64,000 bases of DNA from JBKBKC01 sp046294265 (lineage in GTDB: Bacteria; Pseudomonadota; Alphaproteobacteria; Rhodobacterales; Rhodobacteraceae): assembly GCA_046294265.1 (NCBI GenBank), contig JBKBKC010000001.1:443325-507324 (forward strand). The letters are read 5' to 3'. The number at the start of each line of letters is the position of its first letter. Positions within the stretch are counted from its first letter, which is position 1. The translations under genes were made by a program, and so were the position numbers. The notes beneath the pieces are model-generated. The model saw nothing but the letters and a program-made list of their open reading frames with translations, had not been told where the DNA came from and made no database searches. Shown piece by piece: positions 17,078 to 25,038 of this stretch.

Positions 17078-18469
17078 ATGGCCCGTTTCGACCGTTTCGT
17101 GATGTTGGCCGCGATGCGGACAGGCTCGAACTTTCTGGAGGCGAACCTGAATGCGCTGCCGGGTGTCACCTGCCATGGTGAGGCGTTCAATCCCCATTTC
17201 ATCGGCAAGCTGAACCAGGACATGCTGTTCGGCATCTCGATGGCCGCCCGTGACGCCGACCCTGCCGCCCTGTTGCGGGCCCTGGCGGACCAGACGCCGG
17301 GACTGTCGGGGTTCCGCTACTTCCACGATCACGACCCACGTGTGTTTCGGCTGGTGATGGACGACGCGCGCTGCGCCAAGATCGTGCTGACGCGCAATCC
17401 GCTGGAAAGCTATGTCAGCTGGAAGATCGCGCAGTCCACAGGACAATGGAAGCTGACCAACGCAAAGCGTCTGCGCAGCGCGAAGGTGCTGTTCGACGGG
17501 GCCGAATTCGCGGCCTTTGTCGAAGGTTTGCAGGCCTTCCACCTGCGCATCCTGAACGCGCTGCAGGTCAGCGGGCAGACCGCGTTCTATCTGGATTATG
17601 AGGACCTACAAAATCTGGACGTGCTCAACGGCATGGCGGCCTTTCTGGGCGTGGAGGGGCGGCTGGAGGCCGCGGACCCCACGCTCAAGAAGCAGAACCC
17701 CGAACCGGTCGAGGACAAGGTTGAAAACCCCGCTGAAATGGCGGCGGCGCTGTCCCGGCTGGACCGGTTCAACCTGTCGCGCACCCCGAATTTCGAGCCG
17801 CGCCGATCCCCGGCGATCCCGTCGTTCCTTGCAGCCGGGGGGTTGCTTTACATGCCGATCCAGGGCGGGCCGCAGGCGCAAGTAGCGGCCTGGATGCGCG
17901 GGCTGGGGCGTGTGGAGGGCGATTTCGTGCAGAAATCGCTGCGCCAGTGGATGCGCGCCACCCCGATCCGGCGCAGCTTTACCGTGCTGCGCCATCCACT
18001 GGCGCGGGCCCATGCCGCGTTCTGCGACCGCATCCTGACCGCCGCCCTGCCTGAAATCCGTGGCGCCTTTGTCCGCACCATGTCGCTGGAACTGCCCCCG
18101 CCGGGCAAGATTGGCCAGATGGGGCTGGAGGATCACCGTGCGGCATTTCTGGCCTTTCTGCGCTTTGCCCGGATGAACCTTGCCGCACAGACCGCGGTGC
18201 GGGTGGATTCCCAGATCGCCACACAAACTGCGGTTTTGCAAGGCTTTGCGCAGTTCCACGGGCCGGACATCGTGCTGCGCGAGGATCGGCTGGCCGCGGG
18301 GCTGGCCTTTGTCTGTGGCGAGGCGGGGCTGGACTGCCCGCCCCTTCCCGAGGCCAAGGAGGCCAGGCCATTTGCACTGCCCGAGGTGCGCACGCCCGAG
18401 ATCGACGCCGCCGCGCGCGAGGCCTATGCGCGCGACTATCTGGGGTTCGGATTCGCGGACGCGCCCTAG
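17078..18469 (+). CDS. Sulfotransferase, NodH-like, with a second sulfotransferase-like half
   Basis: Transfers sulfate from PAPS to a glycan or lipid acceptor (inferred). The N-terminal half has the 5'-phosphosulfate loop AAMRTGSNFLEANLN (about residues 11-25) and the 3'-phosphate motif KIVLTRNPLESYVSWK (about 103-118), as in NodH. From about residue 250 a second unit starts, with LLYMPIQGGPQAQV and FTVLRHPLARAHAAF, the latter like the 3'-phosphate motif of Sulfotransfer_2 proteins but without an obvious first loop. The 463-residue length is nearly twice a single domain. It starts four bases after the GT14 gene, so the same glycan is the likely target. Confidence 0.85.
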   Translation: MARFDRFVMLAAMRTGSNFLEANLNALPGVTCHGEAFNPHFIGKLNQDMLFGISMAARDADPAALLRALADQTPGLSGFRYFHDHDPRVFRLVMDDARCAKIVLTRNPLESYVSWKIAQSTGQWKLTNAKRLRSAKVLFDGAEFAAFVEGLQAFHLRILNALQVSGQTAFYLDYEDLQNLDVLNGMAAFLGVEGRLEAADPTLKKQNPEPVEDKVENPAEMAAALSRLDRFNLSRTPNFEPRRSPAIPSFLAAGGLLYMPIQGGPQAQVAAWMRGLGRVEGDFVQKSLRQWMRATPIRRSFTVLRHPLARAHAAFCDRILTAALPEIRGAFVRTMSLELPPPGKIGQMGLEDHRAAFLAFLRFARMNLAAQTAVRVDSQIATQTAVLQGFAQFHGPDIVLREDRLAAGLAFVCGEAGLDCPPLPEAKEARPFALPEVRTPEIDAAAREAYARDYLGFGFADAP

Positions 18470-18477
18470 CGCGGGGC

Positions 18478-19287
18478 TCAGACGCTCAATGTCTCGGTCG
18501 AGGCAAAGAACATAGCCTGCCCCACGGCCGAGCGCACCTGATCCTCGGTAAAGGGTTTGGTGATCAGAAAGGCAGGTTCGGGCCTCTCACCCGTCAGCAG
18601 GCGTTCGGGGAAGGCGGTGATGAAGATCACGGGCAGCCCCGGCCGCCGCGCCAGAATGTCGTTCACCGCGTCGATGCCGGACGAATTGTCGGCAAGCTGG
18701 ATGTCGGCGAGGATCAGGTCGGGGGCTTCCCGCTGCGCGAGGTCCACCGCCGCATCGCGCGTGGCGGCGATGCCGGTCACGCTGTGACCCGCTTGGCGCA
18801 CGATGTCGGCGATGTCCATGGCGATGATCGCCTCATCCTCGATCACCATGACCCGGCCCGCCACGGCGCGGGCCATCTCGGCCCCTGCCACCTCGATCAG
18901 ATGGAGGACCTCGGTCCTGTCCACCTGGATGATCGCGCCGATCTCGTCGGCCGAGAACCCCTCGATCGTGCTGAGCAAAAGCGCCTCGCGCGAGCGGGGA
19001 GTCAGCGTTTTCATGTGCTTTTGCGCCTGCGCCGACAGAGGGCCGTCGGGGTCGCCCAAGGGTGCGCCCGCGCTGGCCCAGATCAGGTGGAAGGCATGGA
19101 ACAGCGCCACGCGCGGGCTTTCCGCCTGGCGCAGCGGGGTGTCGTCGACCAGCAGCGCCTCCAGCGTGGTGGCGGCGTAGGCGTCGCCGGTGGTCTGGCT
19201 GCCAGTCAAGGCGCGGGCGTAGCGGCGCAGATAGGGCAGGCTCGCCCCCACCAGTGCCGCAACGTCCTGATGCGCGTCTTGGGTCAT
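18478..19287 (-). CDS. phyR: General stress response regulator PhyR (anti-anti-sigma)
   Basis: A 269-residue protein with an N-terminal ECF-sigma-like domain (about 1-130: YLRRYARALTGSQ, LTPRSREALLLSTIEGFS) and a C-terminal receiver domain (VMVIEDEAIIAMDIADIV, phospho-acceptor Asp195 in LILADIQLADNS, Lys in FLITKPF). When phosphorylated, the sigma-like part binds NepR and frees EcfG. GGGAG precedes the ATG at 19287. It is divergent from nepR-ecfG, and its promoter is half of a palindromic EcfG site, so it is autoregulated. Confidence 0.97.
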   Translation of the reverse strand: MTQDAHQDVAALVGASLPYLRRYARALTGSQTTGDAYAATTLEALLVDDTPLRQAESPRVALFHAFHLIWASAGAPLGDPDGPLSAQAQKHMKTLTPRSREALLLSTIEGFSADEIGAIIQVDRTEVLHLIEVAGAEMARAVAGRVMVIEDEAIIAMDIADIVRQAGHSVTGIAATRDAAVDLAQREAPDLILADIQLADNSSGIDAVNDILARRPGLPVIFITAFPERLLTGERPEPAFLITKPFTEDQVRSAVGQAMFFASTETLSV

Positions 19288-19314
19288 GATCGGGTCTCCC
19301 GAAGGTTTTTCTGA

Positions 19315-19340
19315 GGAACCGAACGCGCTGGTCCCGCGTT
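19315..19340 (+). promoter_or_regulatory. EcfG promoter of nepR-ecfG
   Basis: Exact GGAAC (19315-19319), 17-base spacer, CGTT (19337-19340). The -10 end lies 34 bases before the nepR ATG. It is interleaved with the mirror-image phyR promoter. Confidence 0.92.
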
Positions 19341-19347
19341 CGGTTCC
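19322..19347 (-). promoter_or_regulatory. EcfG promoter of phyR
   Basis: Minus strand: GGAAC (19347-19343), 17-base spacer, CGTT (19325-19322), ending 34 bases before the phyR ATG. Together with the opposite promoter it forms a perfect 13-bp inverted repeat (19315-19327 and 19335-19347) around a seven-base centre. Confidence 0.92.
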
Positions 19348-19374
19348 GTGACAGGGTGAAGGCAGGATGCAGAC

Positions 19375-19539
19375 ATGGGTGCTATGACCGACATGGCCGA
19401 GGAAAAGCCGAAGTCGAGCCTGGAACAGGCCATAGACGAAAACCTGAAGCGCGCCTATCAGGAAGCGCTTCAGCAGGAAGTGCCCGACCGGTTCAAGGAA
19501 CTGCTGGCCGCGCTCAAGGCCAAGGAGGGGCGCAAATGA
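19375..19539 (+). CDS. nepR: Anti-sigma factor NepR
   Basis: A 54-residue protein that holds EcfG inactive until phospho-PhyR titrates it. The core IDENLKRAYQEALQQEVPDR is the NepR signature (the two-helix sigma-binding segment), followed by FKELLAALKAKEGRK. Two further in-frame ATGs at 19384 and 19393 could also start the protein; 19375 is the first after the promoter. Its stop overlaps the ecfG start (ATGA at 19536-19539), which couples anti-sigma to sigma synthesis. It is easily missed because of its size. Confidence 0.93.
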   Translation: MGAMTDMAEEKPKSSLEQAIDENLKRAYQEALQQEVPDRFKELLAALKAKEGRK

Positions 19540-20114
19540 CCACCCCCACCGCCACCGAAGCCGCCGATCCGCGCGACGCGATCATGGACCACCTGCCCGC
19601 GCTGCGCGCCTTTGCGATCTCGCTTACGCGCGATCTGACCGCGGCGGATGACCTCGTGCAGGATACCATCGTCAAGGCCTGGTCGAACTTCGAGAAGTTC
19701 TCGGCGGGCACCGATCTGCGCGCCTGGCTGTTCACCATCCTGCGCAACACATTCTTTTCCGGCAAGCGCAAGACCCGGCGCGAGGTCGCCGACCCCGACC
19801 AGATCCACGCCGGCACCCTTTTTGAAAAACCGGTGCATGACGGTCGGTTGGCCTATGCCGAATTCCAGCGCGCCTTTGACAAGCTGTCGCCGGAACACCG
19901 CGAAGTGCTGATTCTCGTGGGGGCCTCGGGCTATACTTGCGAAGAAGCCGCGGCGATGATGGGTGTGGCAATCGGCACCGTGAAAAGCCGCACCAACCGC
20001 GCCCGCGCCCGGCTGTGCGCGCTGATGGGTCTGGCGCTGGGCGAGGATGCCCTGCCAGGCATGGACGGTGCCACGGCCGCGGTGATGAGCCGGTCGGTCA
20101 CCCAAGCCGCCTGA
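19536..20114 (+). CDS. ecfG: ECF sigma factor EcfG (general stress)
   Basis: A 192-residue sigma factor with region 2 (LRAFAISLTRDLTAADDLVQDTIVKAW, then DLRAWLFTILRN) and region 4 (LSPEHREVLILVGASGYTCEEAAAMMGVAIGTVKSRTNRAR). Sequence and position beside nepR and phyR identify it as the ECF15/EcfG group. AAGGAGG before the ATG lies inside nepR. It recognises GGAAC-N16/17-CGTT promoters, several of which occur in this window, including its own. Confidence 0.97.
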   Translation: MTTPTATEAADPRDAIMDHLPALRAFAISLTRDLTAADDLVQDTIVKAWSNFEKFSAGTDLRAWLFTILRNTFFSGKRKTRREVADPDQIHAGTLFEKPVHDGRLAYAEFQRAFDKLSPEHREVLILVGASGYTCEEAAAMMGVAIGTVKSRTNRARARLCALMGLALGEDALPGMDGATAAVMSRSVTQAA

Positions 20115-20119
20115 CGGAC

Positions 20120-21892
20120 ATGCGCCTGAACCGGGTGTGGCGCGGCGCGCTGGATACCCTCAGCGTGCGGTTGTCGGCGCTGCTCGCAGTGGCGCTCCTG
20201 CCAATCGGCATGGTCGCCTTTGTGCAGACCTCGGGCGCAATGCGCGAGGCGCGCGAGCGGTCGGAGGCCGCGCTGACCGGCGAGGTGCTGCAATCCATCC
20301 AGACCGAGATGCGGTTGATCCAGCGGGCGCAGGGGCTGGTGCGGGCGTTGGCGGCGCTGCCGCTGGAGACGCTGCGCGACGACATGGCCTGCAACCGGAT
20401 CATGCAGCGCGTGAAGGCAAGTACCGACAACTATTCGCTCGTGGGATTCATCCCCCTGTCCGGGCGAATGAGCTGTTCCTCCTCTGGGCAGACGATGGAG
20501 TTTTCCGGCAATCCGCTGTTCGAGGAGATGGCGGGGGCTGAGGATTTCGCCTTTGTCGCCAATCTACGCGGGCCGGTGTCTGGCACGTCGATCCTCGGCG
20601 TGTCGCATGTGGTTTTCGATGGCGAGGGTGCGCGGGCCGGCATCGTGTCGGTGTCGATCCCGCAGGAGCGGCTGTCCCTGCTGGCCGCGTCGGAGCGGGC
20701 CTCGGGATCGCGACTGCCGCTGCTCGTGACCTTCGATGCCGAGGGCGAGCTTCTGACAGCCTCGATCCCGATGGAGGAGGCCCGCGCGCTGCTGCCCGCG
20801 GATCGTGTGTTGCGGGACCTGCAACCCGTTCGGGCCGTTGCCTTCACGACAGGGGCGCTGAATGGCGAACAACGCACCTACGCCGCCGTGACGCTGGTGC
20901 AGGGCGAGCTGTTCGCGCTGGGAACCTGGTCGTCGGATGTGGCGACCGGTCTGGTCGGGATCGGCACGCTGCCGCCCTTTGTTCTGCCTGGCGCAATGTG
21001 GCTCGCCAGCCTGCTGGTCGCCGTGATGGCGGCCGAGGGGCTTGTCGCGCGCCACATCCGTGCCCTGCGATGCTCGATCACGGCCTTTGCGGGCGGCAAC
21101 CGCGCGGTGATCGACCTCGATTTCGAGGATGCCCCGCGAGAGCTGCGCGAGGTCGCCGTGGCCTATGAGGCAATGACCGACACGATCCTGAAGGACGAGG
21201 CCGGCATGGAGGACATGGTGCACCAGAAGGAGGTGCTGCTGCGAGAGGTGCACCACCGGGTCAAGAACAACCTGCAACTGATCGCGTCGATCATGAACAT
21301 GCAGATGCGCCAGGCCCGGTCGGTAGAGGCGAAAAGCCTGATGCAGGGCCTGCGCGACCGGGTGATGAGCCTGGCCACCATCCATCGCGGGCTATATCAA
21401 ACCTCCGGGCTCACCGATGTGCGGGCGAATGAACTCCTCGACGACATCGTGCGGCAGTTGATGCGCATGGGGGCGGGGCCCGGGCGGCGGTTTGACCTGC
21501 GAAGCCGGTTCGATCCGGTGCGCCTGACTCCGGACCAGGCGGTGCCGCTGGCGCTGTTGCTGACCGAGGCGGTGACCAACGCGATGAAATACGCCTCGGC
21601 CGCGGATGGCCTGCCGGTTCTCGACATTTCGCTGCGGCGCGAAGGCGTGGATCGGGCGATCCTGCGCATCGCCAACAGCACCACGCTGGCAGGACCGGGT
21701 GGCGAGATGCCCGAAAGCTCGGGCCTCGGGTCGCAGCTTGTCACGGCTTTTGCGCATCAGCTTGGCGGCACGGCAGTGACCGAAAACGGGGGTGGCGAAT
21801 ACAGCCTGACCGTCAACTTTGCGCTGCGCGCCCTCGCCGAGGCGGAGGCGCGCCATTCCGACTCGAGTGCAGTGGACGCGGCGGAGGGGTGA
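20120..21892 (+). CDS. Membrane sensor histidine kinase of the HisKA_2/HWE type
   Basis: A 590-residue kinase with a membrane segment at about 17-37, an extracytoplasmic sensor region to about 285, a second membrane segment at about 287-308, a HAMP-like stretch, the phospho-acceptor box LLREVHHRVKNNLQLIAS near residue 372, and an ATPase domain with LLLTEAVTNAMKYA and SSGLGSQLVTAF. This is the type of kinase that phosphorylates PhyR. It follows ecfG by five bases and is probably co-transcribed, so it is the likely cognate input to the local stress switch. The stimulus is unknown. Confidence 0.93.
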   Translation: MRLNRVWRGALDTLSVRLSALLAVALLPIGMVAFVQTSGAMREARERSEAALTGEVLQSIQTEMRLIQRAQGLVRALAALPLETLRDDMACNRIMQRVKASTDNYSLVGFIPLSGRMSCSSSGQTMEFSGNPLFEEMAGAEDFAFVANLRGPVSGTSILGVSHVVFDGEGARAGIVSVSIPQERLSLLAASERASGSRLPLLVTFDAEGELLTASIPMEEARALLPADRVLRDLQPVRAVAFTTGALNGEQRTYAAVTLVQGELFALGTWSSDVATGLVGIGTLPPFVLPGAMWLASLLVAVMAAEGLVARHIRALRCSITAFAGGNRAVIDLDFEDAPRELREVAVAYEAMTDTILKDEAGMEDMVHQKEVLLREVHHRVKNNLQLIASIMNMQMRQARSVEAKSLMQGLRDRVMSLATIHRGLYQTSGLTDVRANELLDDIVRQLMRMGAGPGRRFDLRSRFDPVRLTPDQAVPLALLLTEAVTNAMKYASAADGLPVLDISLRREGVDRAILRIANSTTLAGPGGEMPESSGLGSQLVTAFAHQLGGTAVTENGGGEYSLTVNFALRALAEAEARHSDSSAVDAAEG

Positions 21893-21895
21893 CTC

Positions 21896-22930
21896 TCAGG
21901 CGGCCTGCGCCGCCGTGGCAGGCTGGGCGGCCAGACCATTGCGGACGACGAGCACCCACACCAGCAGCGGAATGGCCACGATGCCGCCAATGGCCCCCCA
22001 GAGCCAGACGCCAAAGACCAGCGCCAGAAACACCACCAGCGGATTGAGCCGCGTGCTGCGCCCGACCAGCTGCGGCGTAAGAAACTGCCCTTCCAGCAAG
22101 TTCAGCCCGACATAGACCAGCAGCGGCACCAGTGACGCCCCGCCGTCAAAAACCGCAACCCCTGCAAAGGTCAGGGCCAGCGCGGCCGTCGCCGGTCCAA
22201 GGTAGGGCACGAAGTTCAGCACGAACACCAGAAGCCCCCACTGCGGAGCTCCCGGCAGACCCACCAGATGCAGCCCGATCCCCACCACCACCCCCAGCGT
22301 CGCGTTGATGAAGGTGATCGTCAGGAAATACCTAGACACGCTGCGTTCCGCGTCGCGCAGCCGGTTGGCGGTAATCGCGCGGTTCGAGGGTGCGGAGAGC
22401 CGCCGCGCCGCCCAGTCATAGACATCCGCGCGCGTGAGCATGAAAAAGAACAGTGTTCCGGCGAACAGCAAGATCTGCGCCGCGATCCCCGGTGCCAGCA
22501 ACAGCGCATCGGTGGCCGAGGGCATCGGCATCGGGCTGTCCGCCACCTCTTCCGCCGCGACCTGTGAAACGGCGGCGCCCGCGATGTCGGTCGTCACCTC
22601 GCGCAGCCCGTCGGCCAGCCCGCGGACCAGCGCGATCATGCCCTGCACGTCGGACCAGACCTTGGGCGCAGCCTCGACAAGTCGGGCCACGACGGGCTGA
22701 AACGACAGCACCAGCGTCCCGATGAACAAAAGCGTCAGGAACAGCCCGAACAGCGCCCCCGCGACCGGAGGCAGGCCGATCCGCTCCATCTGGTTCGACA
22801 GGGGCGACAGCACGATGGTAAAGACGATAGCCAGAAGCACGGGGGCCGCGACGCTTTCCATCAGCTTGAGCGCCGTCACCCCGACCACGATGCCGATCAC
22901 GATCGTCGCCGCCTGACTTGCGCGTTCCAT
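21896..22930 (-). CDS. AI-2E family transporter/permease
   Basis: A 344-residue integral membrane protein of the AI-2E (PerM/TqsA) family. It has about seven to eight membrane helices, the early VLLAIVFTIVLSPL, a long periplasmic or cytoplasmic loop at about 90-140 and the conserved GLPGAPQWGLLVFVLNFVPYLGP and NLLEGQFLTPQLVG motifs. Substrate cannot be told. GGAGG fixes the ATG at 22930; an upstream ATG at 22978 has no such site. It has its own EcfG promoter and is convergent with the kinase gene, so it belongs to the stress regulon. Confidence 0.9.
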   Translation of the reverse strand: MERASQAATIVIGIVVGVTALKLMESVAAPVLLAIVFTIVLSPLSNQMERIGLPPVAGALFGLFLTLLFIGTLVLSFQPVVARLVEAAPKVWSDVQGMIALVRGLADGLREVTTDIAGAAVSQVAAEEVADSPMPMPSATDALLLAPGIAAQILLFAGTLFFFMLTRADVYDWAARRLSAPSNRAITANRLRDAERSVSRYFLTITFINATLGVVVGIGLHLVGLPGAPQWGLLVFVLNFVPYLGPATAALALTFAGVAVFDGGASLVPLLVYVGLNLLEGQFLTPQLVGRSTRLNPLVVFLALVFGVWLWGAIGGIVAIPLLVWVLVVRNGLAAQPATAAQAA

Positions 22931-22976
22931 GCCCATCCTCCGCTGGCCCTCCGCAAGGCCGATCCATCCCGGCAAC

Positions 22977-23002
22977 AACGCGGTCTGGTGCGGGGCGGTT
23001 CC
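22977..23002 (-). promoter_or_regulatory. EcfG promoter of the AI-2E transporter gene
   Basis: Minus strand: GGAAC (23002-22998), 17-base spacer, CGTT (22980-22977), 46 bases before the ATG at 22930. Confidence 0.85.
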
Positions 23003-23025
23003 TGTTGGGGCGCGCGATATTCGGG

Positions 23026-23051
23026 GGAACCGGGCACCGCTCGGGCGCGTT
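23026..23051 (+). promoter_or_regulatory. EcfG promoter of csbD
   Basis: GGAAC (23026-23030), 17-base spacer, CGTT (23048-23051), 49 bases before csbD. On the opposite strand the same bases read GGAAC-N17-GGTT, so this site is also nearly symmetric. Confidence 0.88.
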
Positions 23052-23100
23052 CCTTTGGCATGGGGCCCGCGAGACCCCGGAACCTGAAAAGGAGACCGCG

Positions 23101-23298
23101 ATGAACAGCGACCAGATCAAAGGCAAGTGGATGCAGCTCAAGGGCAAGGTCCGCGAAACCTGGGGCGAACTGACCGATGACGAGATCGAGCGCATCGACG
23201 GAGAACGCGAACAGCTCGTCGGGCTGGTGCAGGAACGCTATGGCCGCGCAAGGGAAGAGGCCGAGCGCGAAGTTGACGAGTGGATGGATCGCTCCTGA
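23101..23298 (+). CDS. CsbD family stress protein
   Basis: A 65-residue, highly charged helical protein: MNSDQIKGKWMQLKGKVRETWG is the CsbD signature, followed by LTDDEIERIDGEREQLVG and an acidic tail. CsbD proteins accumulate under general stress; their biochemical role is unknown. AAGGAG precedes the ATG, and an exact EcfG promoter lies upstream, which makes this a direct regulon member. Confidence 0.95.
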   Translation: MNSDQIKGKWMQLKGKVRETWGELTDDEIERIDGEREQLVGLVQERYGRAREEAEREVDEWMDRS

Positions 23299-23379
23299 CG
23301 CCTCCCCACGGCATATGCTGGCCCGGCCGCCCTGCGGCCGGGCCTTTGCGTTCAGTGAGGCCGCTCTTCGGGCCGCCGA

Positions 23380-23763
23380 TCAGCCACCGCGCGATATGGC
23401 ATGGAGCGTCAGCAGCGCCTGATCCACCTCTTCGCGCTGACCCACAAGCAGGGCGCGGTTATCGTCGGACAGGTCGGTGCGTGACAGAAGCTGGTCGATC
23501 ACCGCCAGCACCCTCTGATCCGCCTCGATCAGGCTTGCGATGCCGTCGCCGCCCCTCGGCTGGCTTCGGGGGGGCAGCGTGCGATCCTGTGCGTGCTGGC
23601 GCTGCCAGGCCCGAACGACCGCCAACGCTCGCCTGCGCCGCAACACGATGGCGCGCAGCAGCATCCCCTCGGCGCCATCACGCCGGTCGCCTTCGGCCTC
23701 TAGCAGCGCAAGGCTGGCGTCGATGGCCTGCGAAAGCGATGAGACCCGGTGTTTCAATGACAT
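23380..23763 (-). CDS. Helical protein, DUF2383-like
   Basis: A 127-residue, all-helical soluble protein (MSLKHRVSSLSQAIDASLALLEAEGDRRDG... then IEADQRVLAVIDQLLS). It resembles the four-helix-bundle DUF2383/PA2169 group found in stress regulons and may be a distant relative of the gene at 25039-25509; this is a weak assignment. The ATG at 23763 gives a compact protein, but the ribosome-binding site is poor. A degenerate EcfG-like site lies 40 bases upstream. Its neighbours suggest a stress role. Confidence 0.65.
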   Translation of the reverse strand: MSLKHRVSSLSQAIDASLALLEAEGDRRDGAEGMLLRAIVLRRRRALAVVRAWQRQHAQDRTLPPRSQPRGGDGIASLIEADQRVLAVIDQLLSRTDLSDDNRALLVGQREEVDQALLTLHAISRGG

Positions 23764-23803
23764 GCGGCTGCCACTGTTTTCGGACTGGTGCAAAGCTGAC
23801 GAC

Positions 23804-23829
23804 AACCCTTGCCCGGCGCAACGGGTTCT
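23804..23829 (-). promoter_or_regulatory. Degenerate EcfG-like site
   Basis: Minus strand: AGAAC (23829-23825), 17-base spacer, GGTT (23807-23804). Two of nine positions differ from consensus. Placement 40 bases before the DUF2383-like gene is right, but the match alone is not convincing. Confidence 0.3.
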
Positions 23830-23875
23830 TGCGGGCGGCGACGGGATGCGCCGCCCATTGGGCATGTGCTACGGC

Positions 23876-24622
23876 TCACGCGGTTGCCTGCGACTCCGTC
23901 GGTTCAACGCGCGGGGCGGCCGTGGCGGTCGTGGTGGCTGCGGGCGGGGCCTTGCGCTGCCGGGCGCGGGAGGGACGCTTGGCCGGGGCAGCGGCCGTCA
24001 CGCGCGACGAGGCCGCCTCGGCCTCGGTGGCGACGGTCTTTTTTCCTTGCGGCCGACGCGGCTTGGCTGCGTCCGTCGCGGTCTTTGCGGCGGTGTCCGC
24101 CATGTCGTCGGCGGCATCGGCGATGTCATCAGCGGTTGACCCGCCGCGACGCGCAAATCCTGCAACCGCCAGACCGATCACCGCCGCCGCGATGGAGCCG
24201 ATCACCATCGTCTGGGTCGAGGGGCCACTCCGCTCCGCCCGCCGGAGGGAAAAGCGGTCACCCAGCGCGTGGTCGATGCCGTCCAGGGCACGGGAAAGTG
24301 CCGTGCGTCCGGCCTCGTCCAGCCCGGCCGTCACTGCGCCGCGCAGCGAGTGCATGGCCGCCTCGGTCTTGTCGCGAAAAGTGGCGACAGGTTCCGGCTT
24401 ACCCGGGCGCAAGGCGAGCCAGACTGCGATACCCGCGCCCGCGAGGGCAACGGCGGTTACGGTGGGCGAGGGGCGGCGCAAGGCTGCCGTGGCATAGGCG
24501 GTCGCCTCGGACGCGGCATCACCCGACATCAGGCGGTGGCGCAGCTCGGCAATGGTGTCGGACAGGGCGCTGCGAGCCCGGGTCAGGTCACGTTCAATGT
24601 CTCGGCGTGTGCGGCGGTCCAT
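23876..24622 (-). CDS. DUF3618 domain membrane protein
   Basis: A 248-residue protein. The N-terminus DIERDLTRARSALSDTIAELRHRL is the DUF3618 motif; two hydrophobic segments follow (about 53-70 and 140-160), then a long low-complexity Ala/Thr/Lys/Arg tail (about 165-248) that looks disordered and basic enough to bind nucleic acid or acidic lipids. AAGGAG precedes the ATG. It is the third gene of a DUF2383-holin-DUF3618 unit behind an EcfG promoter. The role is unknown, probably envelope protection under stress. Confidence 0.85.
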   Translation of the reverse strand: MDRRTRRDIERDLTRARSALSDTIAELRHRLMSGDAASEATAYATAALRRPSPTVTAVALAGAGIAVWLALRPGKPEPVATFRDKTEAAMHSLRGAVTAGLDEAGRTALSRALDGIDHALGDRFSLRRAERSGPSTQTMVIGSIAAAVIGLAVAGFARRGGSTADDIADAADDMADTAAKTATDAAKPRRPQGKKTVATEAEAASSRVTAAAPAKRPSRARQRKAPPAATTTATAAPRVEPTESQATA

Positions 24623-24625
24623 GGG

Positions 24626-25036
24626 TCAGTCTCCTTGCGTAGGTTCGGGGGGATGCGCGATGGCGCGCAGGAGCGCGCCGGTCAGGCGCTGCGGCAGGCG
24701 GGACAGGCGGCGCAGGCGGCTCATACCGAACCACCCTGCCAGCAGCGCCGACGCGAGGGCCGCCGCCGAGACGATCAGCGCGGCCTGCACAGGCGGATGG
24801 CCCGCCAGAACGAGGGCGGCCGCCCCGGCCGCAGCCGCCTGGCCGATGGCCGCCAGGATCAGGGCCAGCGCCAGCATGATGGCGACGGCGCACAGCACGG
24901 CGTCGCGCACGGCGCGTCGCAGTTCCGCCCGCCCAAGGGCAAGCGCGTCCGACGCGAGGTCGCCAACCTGACGGGGCAGGTCGGCGGCCAGGCGCTCGGT
25001 CGAACGGAAACGGGGCGGAACCACTTCGGCGTCCAC
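24626..25036 (-). CDS. Holin-like membrane protein (DUF1469/phage holin superfamily 6 type)
   Basis: A 136-residue protein with an amphipathic N-terminus (RQVGDLASDALALGRAELRRAV) and two adjacent Ala-rich membrane segments (about 45-70 and 78-102), the DUF1469/YqjE layout. Despite the family name such proteins sit in stress operons beside DUF3618 and are not phage lysis genes here. It begins two bases after the stop of the DUF2383 gene and ends three bases before DUF3618, so the three form one operon. Confidence 0.85.
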   Translation of the reverse strand: MDAEVVPPRFRSTERLAADLPRQVGDLASDALALGRAELRRAVRDAVLCAVAIMLALALILAAIGQAAAAGAAALVLAGHPPVQAALIVSAAALASALLAGWFGMSRLRRLSRLPQRLTGALLRAIAHPPEPTQGD

Positions 25037-25038
25037 GG

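Noticed and set aside
23026..23051. Second, leftward EcfG promoter on the csbD site
   Set aside because: The minus-strand reading has GGTT instead of CGTT, and the AI-2E gene already has its own exact site at 22977-23002.
24626..25036. Holin-like gene as evidence of a prophage
   Set aside because: It is in a stress operon with DUF2383 and DUF3618; no other phage gene is near.
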